49,355 nucleotides of DNA from Bacteroidales bacterium (GTDB taxonomy: Bacteria; Bacteroidota; Bacteroidia; Bacteroidales; UBA932), in contig JAEEVG010000002.1 in the NCBI GenBank assembly GCA_016290835.1, forward strand, positions 74,869 through 124,223. Reading direction: 5' to 3'. Under the pieces are notes generated by a model. The model did no database searches. It worked only from the letters and a program-made list of their open reading frames with translations, and was not told where the DNA came from. The translations under genes were made by a program, and so were the position numbers. Numbering within the stretch: position 1 is the first letter of the stretch; every line of letters starts with the position of its first letter. This document shows positions 17,655 to 23,492 of the stretch, piece after piece.

Positions 17655-18878
17655 TTAGCTGAGGGAACAGTAATACCCCCAGGGGGTATTCTCTATAAAG
17701 AAAAACCCGTGATGCAGGATTGCCTGGTTCATCGTATCCGGCAATACGCCGTTTTTGTAGATACGGACAGGGTGCCCTGCGGCGAAAGGACGGGGCGTTG
17801 TCCGGATCCGATCGATTTCCCGGAACAAAGCAGCCGTATCGGTCGTCTCATCAACGCAGAAAGCATGGACGGTGTTGTTGACGAAAACCGATTGGATATG
17901 GAGGGGCTGCGAACCGATCACGCACACATCCTTGCCACCGAGTGTTTTGAAATAGTTGACAAGCCGTTTTCCGGGGGACGAACTGGCATATCCGGCCGAG
18001 TGGTCCCTGCAGCGGTAGTGGTCGACACGGCTATCCCAGAGCCTGCTTCTCCAGCGTTCCGGTGCTATGCCCAGGGCAGTTGTCAATAAGTAGCAAGAGA
18101 CAATGGTTCTTCGCTGCAAAGATAAAGGCGTGTCGTCTTCGTCGAGCGTAATGGTGGGAACCTCCTTGACCGAAAGTCCCTGGTGCCGGACATAGACATT
18201 CAGTAGTATTTCCGCCAGATAACCGAATACGCGGGCGTGCTGAGCATCATAGGCGCTGATATCAACCTGCTTCTCAACCCGTCCCAGCACGTCGAACAGC
18301 CACGAACAATACCGATCAAGGGTTTCCCTCCGGGTGATGAACATGTTGCAATAGCTGATGTTTGAAGACATCAATACTTGCTGCAACGTTTCCGTGTACT
18401 CGGGGAAATCTTGCCTGATGGTCCTGACCAAGGCTTCGATATCAGCAGGATAGACGAAACGCAACAGATTCTCGTAGACATTGACCGGATAAGGGAAATA
18501 GTGTCTGGCGAGAATAATGTCACGGCTCTGCAAATCGCGCTTTATGTCCTTTTCTTCCAGTATTAGAGCTTGTATATGTCTCTTTTTGATATACGTGCCG
18601 GTTACTTCGGCGAGATCAGCCAGGCAGCCTTTACCAAGAAAGCGTCTATAATGGCAGAGACCCGCGAAATCAGCTTGCGACGTTTTCCACAAGAGATAAA
18701 GCGCGGTGAGTTCACAATAAGACGGATTCTTTTCGGAGATATTGTCTTCCCCGTCACTGTCGTGCAGGTAGCCCTCCCAACAGCCGTTTCTGGCGGCGTT
18801 TACTTGGACCCAGTGATATTCCGGAGGCAGGTTGAACCGGACGGGCTTATGTGTTGCGACAAACAGTGCGGTGCTCAT
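17655..18878 (-). CDS. DUF4422 glycosyltransferase-like protein, first gene of the glycan operon
   Basis: Start chosen at ATG 18878, giving MSTALFVATHKPVRFNLPPE, the standard opening of DUF4422 proteins; a GTG in frame at 18902 would add eight unconserved residues. The diagnostic block NPSYCELTALYLLWKT followed by FAGLCHYRRFLG is present near residues 52-85. DUF4422 proteins occur in capsule and LPS loci and are regarded as glycosyltransferases. The gene lies downstream of the OmpA-family gene on the same strand. I saw no Bacteroides-type promoter in the 92-base gap. Confidence 0.85.
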   Translation of the reverse strand: MSTALFVATHKPVRFNLPPEYHWVQVNAARNGCWEGYLHDSDGEDNISEKNPSYCELTALYLLWKTSQADFAGLCHYRRFLGKGCLADLAEVTGTYIKKRHIQALILEEKDIKRDLQSRDIILARHYFPYPVNVYENLLRFVYPADIEALVRTIRQDFPEYTETLQQVLMSSNISYCNMFITRRETLDRYCSWLFDVLGRVEKQVDISAYDAQHARVFGYLAEILLNVYVRHQGLSVKEVPTITLDEDDTPLSLQRRTIVSCYLLTTALGIAPERWRSRLWDSRVDHYRCRDHSAGYASSSPGKRLVNYFKTLGGKDVCVIGSQPLHIQSVFVNNTVHAFCVDETTDTAALFREIDRIRTTPRPFAAGHPVRIYKNGVLPDTMNQAILHHGFFFIENTPWGYYCSLS

Positions 18879-18902
18879 CTCCGACGAAATCCTATTATAC
18901 AC

Positions 18903-18940
18903 AAAACCCCCAGTGCGTCCCCGCTGAGGGGGAGTTGCAC
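18903..18940 (-). terminator. Possible weak terminator or attenuator between ompA-like gene and glycan operon
   Basis: On the minus strand a C-rich run and a G-rich run (CCCCC about 16 bases before GGGGG) are followed by TTTTG. The two runs can pair, with an alternative inner CCCC/GGGG pairing. The stem is short and has mismatches, so it could be a partial terminator letting some transcription through from the outer-membrane protein operon into the glycan operon. Evidence is weak. Confidence 0.3.
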
Positions 18941-18970
18941 CAAGGGCTTTGTGAATTAGGAAGTTAAGTC

Positions 18971-20002
18971 CTACTCAGGATTGGAGAAGGTAATTTCGAT
19001 ACGACGGTTCTGGTGGCGGCCGATCCAAGTCTTGTTGTCGGCAACCGGCTGCGAGAAGCCGTGGCCTTCGTAGCTGAGGCGGCTGGCATCGATGCCCTTC
19101 TTGACGAGGTAGTCGACGATGGCCTTAGCACGGTTGTTGGAAAGAACCATGTTGTAAGCCTCGGTACCGATATTGTCGGTGTGGCCGTCGACCTTGGCAA
19201 GAACCTTCGGGTACTTCTTCATCCACTCGACCACCTGGTCCAGACCATAGCGGGCCTCCTGGGTGATCTCGTAGGAGTCGAACTCGAAGAGCGTCGTGTT
19301 GCGCAGGAACTCGTTGATATCGTTGGTCTTCTGGATTACGTCAGGCTGCTTGATGTAGACGGTGTCGTGCACAGCGTACGGCTTGTCGACATACTTGATG
19401 GACTCGCGATCCACATAGATCGTCTTGGGCACCAGTTTGCCACCGAGGTTGAAGCCGAGGCCGACCGTGGCGCTGAGGTTGGAACCGGGAGCCACGCGAC
19501 CGGTCTTGGGGCCGGCCATTTCGATAGCGGCATTCGGGAAGAGAGCGTAGCGCAGATCAGGAACGATGCGGACCACCTTGCCGAGGTAGATCGGGAACAT
19601 CACACCAAGACCGCCGGCGGCGGTACCTTTGTCGATCCTCATATAACCGGCGTGCACATAGGGAATGACATTCTTGTGCGCACGGACGAGAATGTCGCCG
19701 TGGATATACATCAACTTCTTCTTGGCGAAGTCGACATATTGGTTGCTGGTGGTCAGACCCTGCCAGCCCACGCGGAAACCGGCGATGTCATTGATCCACT
19801 TGCCAATATAGACATCAGCAGCATAGCCTGCACCGACGTGGGAACCCGGACGGTCGGCGAACCTTTCACCGTCCCAGCTGATGTTGACACCGCCGCCGAC
19901 ACCGGCGAACCAGTTGTACTGGACGTACTCGATCTCCTGGCCGAAAGCCGTCAAACCGGCCGCCAGAGCGAGCATCGTGATAACGAATCTCTTGATTTTC
20001 AT
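18971..20002 (-). CDS. OmpA-family outer membrane protein
   Basis: A 343-residue protein with a signal peptide (MKIKRFVITMLALAAGLTAF, cleaved near GQE). An eight-stranded-barrel-like domain with aromatic and glycine-rich strands follows to about residue 190, then a linker with DTVYIKQPDVIQKTNDINEF. The C-terminal OmpA peptidoglycan-binding domain (about 230-343) shows TLFEFDSYEIT, KVDGHTDNIGTEAYNMVLSN and NRAKAIVDYLVKKGIDASRL, plus NRRIEITF. It anchors the outer membrane to the cell wall. It is cotranscribed 25 bases behind the smaller barrel gene. Confidence 0.93.
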   Translation of the reverse strand: MKIKRFVITMLALAAGLTAFGQEIEYVQYNWFAGVGGGVNISWDGERFADRPGSHVGAGYAADVYIGKWINDIAGFRVGWQGLTTSNQYVDFAKKKLMYIHGDILVRAHKNVIPYVHAGYMRIDKGTAAGGLGVMFPIYLGKVVRIVPDLRYALFPNAAIEMAGPKTGRVAPGSNLSATVGLGFNLGGKLVPKTIYVDRESIKYVDKPYAVHDTVYIKQPDVIQKTNDINEFLRNTTLFEFDSYEITQEARYGLDQVVEWMKKYPKVLAKVDGHTDNIGTEAYNMVLSNNRAKAIVDYLVKKGIDASRLSYEGHGFSQPVADNKTWIGRHQNRRIEITFSNPE

Positions 20003-20027
20003 ATCTTAAATAATTTTGATTATCCTA

Positions 20028-20714
20028 TTATTTGAAATGATAAATGACACCGAGGGAGAGCTTGCCTACGAGGTCGAACGGGAAGCCTGCGTAGCCGGCG
20101 AAGTAACCCTGGTCATGATCCGACGGACGGATACCGTTGTGCCAGTCGCCATAGGCCTCAAGGCAGAGGTCGGCGAAGATACCCAGCCCGGAGGTGAAAT
20201 CGATTTCCGCGATGGCACCGGCGCGCATGCCAAGCACGAAGTTGGGATCATGCGGGGTTTGCCACGGGTGATGCGGGTCGGTGAAGCCAAAGGTGCGAGC
20301 TCCACCAAGGCCACCATAGAGCTTGGGATTGAACGGGGACCCGTTGTCCGCCAGGCCCGCAAGGTTGAGGATGGCATCGGCAAATGCGTAGACACTCTTA
20401 TAAGTAAAAGGATAGTTGGCTTTACCGTAGGTGTCATAAATGTTGGAGCTGCCAGCGTGTCCGGCATATCCGCCGGCGAGACGGACACCGAAGGTCGTGG
20501 TAAAGTCGTAGCCGATGGCTGCGGAACCCTGGAGCTTGAGCAGATCCTGGAAGACGTGGGTGTCGGTGTAGCCGAAGGCATTTTCACTGAGCGTAGCTGC
20601 CAACCCGCCCTGGACAGAGAAATTCCACCGTTTGGAATAGTCGAAGGGAGACTGGGCAAAAAGGGTGGGCACTCCCACAAGGAGGGCCGCCAAAATTACT
20701 GCAATCTTGCGCAT
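20028..20714 (-). CDS. Small outer-membrane beta-barrel protein
   Basis: A 228-residue protein with a signal peptide (MRKIAVILAALLVGVPTLFA, cleavage before QSPF). Alternating glycine and aromatic strands follow (WNFSVQGGLAATLSEN, FGVRLAGGYAGHAG, GLGIFADLCLEAYGDW), ending in LSLGVIYHFK; a C-terminal aromatic residue plus Lys fits a barrel. It resembles the porin/OmpA-barrel superfamily without a peptidoglycan domain. Exact function unknown. It precedes the OmpA-family gene in an operon. Confidence 0.8.
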   Translation of the reverse strand: MRKIAVILAALLVGVPTLFAQSPFDYSKRWNFSVQGGLAATLSENAFGYTDTHVFQDLLKLQGSAAIGYDFTTTFGVRLAGGYAGHAGSSNIYDTYGKANYPFTYKSVYAFADAILNLAGLADNGSPFNPKLYGGLGGARTFGFTDPHHPWQTPHDPNFVLGMRAGAIAEIDFTSGLGIFADLCLEAYGDWHNGIRPSDHDQGYFAGYAGFPFDLVGKLSLGVIYHFK

Positions 20715-20817
20715 ATTACTATTGTTGATTTATTTGTTCGAATTTAACGGCTTCGCCACCGGGCCTGTCATACAAGCTCGTGGGAAAAAGTATGAAATGG
20801 AGAGCCCATCTCTACCG

Positions 20818-20848
20818 CAAAGATAGTGCAATCTAATGGAAAAACAAT
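20818..20848 (-). promoter_or_regulatory. Bacteroides-type promoter of the outer-membrane protein operon
   Basis: On the minus strand the -7 element TATCTTTG lies at 20818-20825. An ATTG (one mismatch to TTTG) lies at 20845-20848 with a 19-base spacer. This fits the TTTG-N19-TAnnTTTG form. It would give a 5' leader of about 100 bases ahead of the ATG at 20714. Confidence 0.65.
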
Positions 20849-20864
20849 AGTTTGACGAAAAAAA

Positions 20865-21131
20865 TTATTCTTCGGCAATCCCTGCGCGGATCCAGGCCAG
20901 GGCGATATCCCGGGCGGAATCGGCCGCTTCGTCCCGCTCGACCTCGTATTCCTCGAGCAGCAGGTCCGTGAGCGTGTCCGCGTCGAATTCGCGTCCCTCC
21001 ACGTTTTTCCACAAATAGGCAGCGGAGGCGTTGAGCGAGATGAGCCGCTGAAAATCGACGGTAGGTCCCTCGCCGACCACGATAAAGACGTCGCCGAGCT
21101 CGCGTAAGACGAATCCTTCCTTGAGATGCAT
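20865..21131 (-). CDS. PqqD-family small protein (RiPP recognition element-like)
   Basis: The open frame reaches 21185, but the ATG at 21131 gives the conserved start MHLKEGFVLRELGDVFIVVG and an 88-residue product. The central block VDFQRLISLNASAAYLWKNV and the following acidic helices (LTDLLLEEYEVERDEAADSA) are those of the PqqD family common in Bacteroidales. PqqD domains bind peptide substrates in RiPP pathways, although many Bacteroidales members sit alone in surface-glycan or adhesin regions. It diverges from an NTP_transf_5 gene 60 bases away. Its partner peptide is unknown. Confidence 0.85.
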   Translation of the reverse strand: MHLKEGFVLRELGDVFIVVGEGPTVDFQRLISLNASAAYLWKNVEGREFDADTLTDLLLEEYEVERDEAADSARDIALAWIRAGIAEE

Positions 21132-21135
21132 GGCG

Positions 21136-21143
21136 CAAAGATA
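21136..21143 (-). promoter_or_regulatory. Possible -7 element immediately upstream of the pqqD-like start
   Basis: TATCTTTG on the minus strand is a full match to TAnnTTTG and lies only four bases before the ATG at 21131. No TTTG at the correct distance upstream was found. If used, the transcript would start at or next to the start codon. Confidence 0.4.
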
Positions 21144-21164
21144 GCAATATCCACCGGAAATCCT

Positions 21165-21172
21165 TATCTTTA
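21165..21172 (+). promoter_or_regulatory. Possible -7 element of the nucleotidyltransferase gene
   Basis: TATCTTTA (TAnnTTTR) lies on the plus strand 19 bases before the ATG at 21192. No clear -33 TTTG accompanies it. It stands back-to-back with the candidate pqqD -7 element, 21 bases apart. Confidence 0.35.
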
Positions 21173-21191
21173 CCTCGGAATTCATTGCCGG

Positions 21192-22196
21192 ATGGCCGAT
21201 CGGAATGACATATTTTTCGCCGTGCTGCGCGCCGGCTTGTGGGAGCAGGATCTGTGCCTGGCGGCCGCGCCGTCCCCGGAGGACTGGCTCTCCCTGCTGC
21301 AGACCGCCCGCTCACAGGCCGTCCTGGGCCTGTTCTTCCGAGGAATGAGCCGTCTGGGCGCTGCGCAACTTCCGCTTCCGGAAGCGCGGCTGCCGCTGCT
21401 GGCCGAGGTGGACCGCCTCGAGCGTCGCAGCGCCGCGCTCGTCCGTGTGCAGGATGCGCTGCTCGCCCGATTCTCGGAAGCCGGACTGCACCCGCTGGTG
21501 CAGAAAGGCACGGAAGCCGCCAAATACTATCCCCGGCCGCTGCTGCGGGAGAGTGGGGATATCGACCTCTATTTTACCCCGGCGCAGTTCGCGCAAGCGA
21601 AGGAATTAATGGCCCCCCAGGCGCCGCTCGCTCCGGACGGGAGCCTGGTTTATCGTTTCTCGGACGTGGTCGTGGAGCATCACCCGCGCTATTTCGACCT
21701 GCACGTCCGGCCCGACAAACTGCCTGAGGTTCCGTCGGTTATCGCTGAACTGCTGTTGCTTTCCTCGCACATCCTCAAGCACGCGATAGGCGAGGGGGTA
21801 GGCTGCAAGCAGCTCTGCGATATGGCCGCGGCGCTTGCCCGCACGGACGGCAGTTATGACAAGGCCGCCCTGCGGGAAACGCTGTCCCGCTGCGGCCTGC
21901 TGCACTGGCACCACCTGCTTTGCTCGCTGCTGGTTGAGGATCTGGGGCTGGATCCGGCCTGCTGCCTGCCCGGCTTCAAGGCTTGCGACCCGGCTCCCCT
22001 GCGGCGCATCGTGCTGCGCGGCGGGGCTTTCGGCTTCGCCGATGCTTCCCGCCGCGCAGCACTCGGCCGCAGCGCTTTCTCCCGCAAACTGCACGCAGCC
22101 GGCGCCTTCTTGAAGCGCCTTCCGTTCTCGCTGCGCTATGCTCCCCGCGAGACCCTTGCCACGGTTGGGGAGCTGGTTCGCGGCAACCTCGCCTGA
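21192..22196 (+). CDS. Nucleotidyltransferase family protein (NTP_transf_5 type)
   Basis: The ATG at 21192 (MADRNDIFFAVLRAGLWEQD) is preferred over the frame's first ATG at 21126, which lies inside the divergent pqqD-like gene. The 334-residue product has the family pattern LVQKGTEAAKYYPRPLLRES followed by GDIDLYF with candidate metal ligands D123 and D125. A helical C-terminal domain contains LLSSHILKHAIGEGVGCKQL. This uncharacterised nucleotidyltransferase family often accompanies PqqD-like proteins, including in lasso-peptide and HPr-related clusters. Substrate unknown. The stop lies 48 bases from the stop of a convergent lipoprotein gene. Confidence 0.8.
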   Translation: MADRNDIFFAVLRAGLWEQDLCLAAAPSPEDWLSLLQTARSQAVLGLFFRGMSRLGAAQLPLPEARLPLLAEVDRLERRSAALVRVQDALLARFSEAGLHPLVQKGTEAAKYYPRPLLRESGDIDLYFTPAQFAQAKELMAPQAPLAPDGSLVYRFSDVVVEHHPRYFDLHVRPDKLPEVPSVIAELLLLSSHILKHAIGEGVGCKQLCDMAAALARTDGSYDKAALRETLSRCGLLHWHHLLCSLLVEDLGLDPACCLPGFKACDPAPLRRIVLRGGAFGFADASRRAALGRSAFSRKLHAAGAFLKRLPFSLRYAPRETLATVGELVRGNLA

Positions 22197-22244
22197 ACCC
22201 TTCCTTTCTCTGTGGCTGGAGATGAAAGGGATGATATGATGAAA

Positions 22245-23237
22245 TTACTCGTAATCAACTTCAGTCCAGGGGGCGTTCGCCCCGATGGTCAGGGTGAACA
22301 TGGTGCCGGGCATGACGTTGATGGATACGCCGTCAGGGAGGGTCATTTCCAAGTCAAGTTCTTTCTGGCCTGTAACTGCCTGTTGATTGATGATCAGATG
22401 CATATAAGTAAAACTAAGTTCCCCGGTAGGATAGTACAGGGCGAATCCGTCGTCGGGGAAGGATCCCAGACTCTCGAGAACCGTACCGCTGTTGCTATTC
22501 ATCGGGGGAGCATACATGAACACTCTTTTCCCAAAGTCAAAAGAGGCATAACCCACCCAGGGAAAGTCCGGAGAAGAGATATCCTTGAGCTGATAGTCTC
22601 CGGTAAGAATTGAAGGTTTTTGAATGACAATCTTCAAGATCCCGGTCTGGTGCTGCAGGACTACGTCTTCGATGGCCCCGAAGTCTCCGTCAAGGCAGGC
22701 TGTCATCAAAACGCCGGAATCCATCTCGCTCGGCGAAAGGAATCCGAAAGTAGATTGGGTCGGTGTTACAAAATTCAGATCATTGCCATAAGTATTCTCC
22801 TCATAGAAAAACTGCGCTCCGGAAGCGTGCAGCATGTCGACAGTCCGTTCGCAGATCGCCGGATAGACGACCATATAATACTCTCCGTCCTCCAGGGCGC
22901 GCGGAGCGGTGCCGGTAAATTCGGCGGAGCTGCCGCCCTCCTCGGTCGTAAAGTTGTAGATGGCCCGTCCCTCGAAGCCGTCGTCGGCATACGCCAGGCC
23001 GGAGTTGTTGAGAATCATGACACTGAGCTGGTCGCCGGCCTCCCAGGCCAGCTTAATCGGCAGCTCGGGGTTGGTGGCGGACTGGTCCGTGTAAGAGACT
23101 TTTGTGGAAGGATTGTCGATCGATACCCGGAAGGAAACCGTCGCGGCGGTTCCGGCCGGTTCCTGCACCTTGCTGCAGGCGGCGATGGACAGCACTCCCG
23201 CGGCCACCGCCAAGACTGATAAAACTCTCTTCATCAT
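22245..23237 (-). CDS. Fimbrillin-like lipoprotein headed by the 40-residue peptide gene
   Basis: The start is the ATG at 23237 (or 23234), giving MMKRVLSVLAVAAGVLSIAA and then C, a lipoprotein signal with the modified Cys at residue 21. The mature part has the fimbrillin-family order STKVSY, LAWEAGDQLSVMILNN, FTGTAPRALEDGEYYMVVYP, QHQTGILKI and a C-terminal MPGTMFTLTIGANAPW. The product is about 330 residues, probably displayed at the surface as a fimbrial subunit or related protein. It follows the short peptide gene by 10 bases, and both appear to be served by a separate promoter after the terminator of the main cluster. Confidence 0.8.
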   Translation of the reverse strand: MMKRVLSVLAVAAGVLSIAACSKVQEPAGTAATVSFRVSIDNPSTKVSYTDQSATNPELPIKLAWEAGDQLSVMILNNSGLAYADDGFEGRAIYNFTTEEGGSSAEFTGTAPRALEDGEYYMVVYPAICERTVDMLHASGAQFFYEENTYGNDLNFVTPTQSTFGFLSPSEMDSGVLMTACLDGDFGAIEDVVLQHQTGILKIVIQKPSILTGDYQLKDISSPDFPWVGYASFDFGKRVFMYAPPMNSNSGTVLESLGSFPDDGFALYYPTGELSFTYMHLIINQQAVTGQKELDLEMTLPDGVSINVMPGTMFTLTIGANAPWTEVDYE

Positions 23238-23247
23238 ACACGGAACA

Positions 23248-23370
23248 TTAAGGGTAAGTGATACCGCCGCCTCCGCCGAAACCCGGCGGTGAGGCACAAA
23301 CGACGCCTTCTTCCAGAAGGTCCACGACCACGCTCGTCGGCGCGGTATAGGTCTCTTTGAGCAACTCCAT
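23248..23370 (-). CDS. 40-residue Gly-rich small protein
   Basis: The frame runs from ATG 23370 to TAA. It reads MELLKETYTAPTSVVVDLLE, then EGVVCASPPGFGGGGGITYP. Short Bacteroidales proteins of this style (an aromatic-x-x-P near the start, a hydrophobic strand, EGV-x-CAS, then a Gly-rich tail) are commonly left unannotated beside fimbrillin and FISUMP genes. It shares the F/Y-x-x-P plus hydrophobic strand plus small-residue motif arrangement with the two 58-residue peptides at 29757 and 33635. It has no signal peptide. A good promoter lies directly upstream. Function unknown; a PqqD-like gene lies about 2.1 kb away. Confidence 0.7.
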   Translation of the reverse strand: MELLKETYTAPTSVVVDLLEEGVVCASPPGFGGGGGITYP

Positions 23371-23393
23371 AACTATGTGGTTTAATGTGCTTA

Positions 23394-23424
23394 TAAAGAT
23401 ATGAAAAACTATTTTTTATTCAAA
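23394..23424 (-). promoter_or_regulatory. Bacteroides-type promoter of the 40-residue peptide and lipoprotein
   Basis: On the minus strand, TTTG lies at 23421-23424 and TATCTTTA at 23394-23401, separated by exactly 19 bases. The -33 element overlaps the T-tract of the preceding terminator. The predicted leader to the ATG at 23370 is about 15-20 bases. Confidence 0.7.
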
Positions 23425-23460
23425 AAAGCCCCGGGCTTCCTTTATGGAGCCCGGGGCTTT
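23422..23460 (-). terminator. Rho-independent terminator of the left fimbrillin cluster
   Basis: A perfect GC-rich stem (AAAGCCCCGGGCT paired with AGCCCGGGGCTTT, 10-base loop) is followed on the minus strand by TTTTTT. It lies 33 bases after the stop of the 860-residue gene. The stem is symmetric, but the T-run favours the minus direction. Confidence 0.9.
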
Positions 23461-23492
23461 GGCAGAGGTATCACAGGATGCTGTCTTTGCGA

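Noticed and set aside
18894-18899. A perfect TATAAT on the minus strand ahead of the glycan operon
   Set aside because: Bacteroidota housekeeping sigma factors use TAnnTTTG/TTTG rather than TATAAT/TTGACA, and no matching -33 element is present. I treat it as chance.
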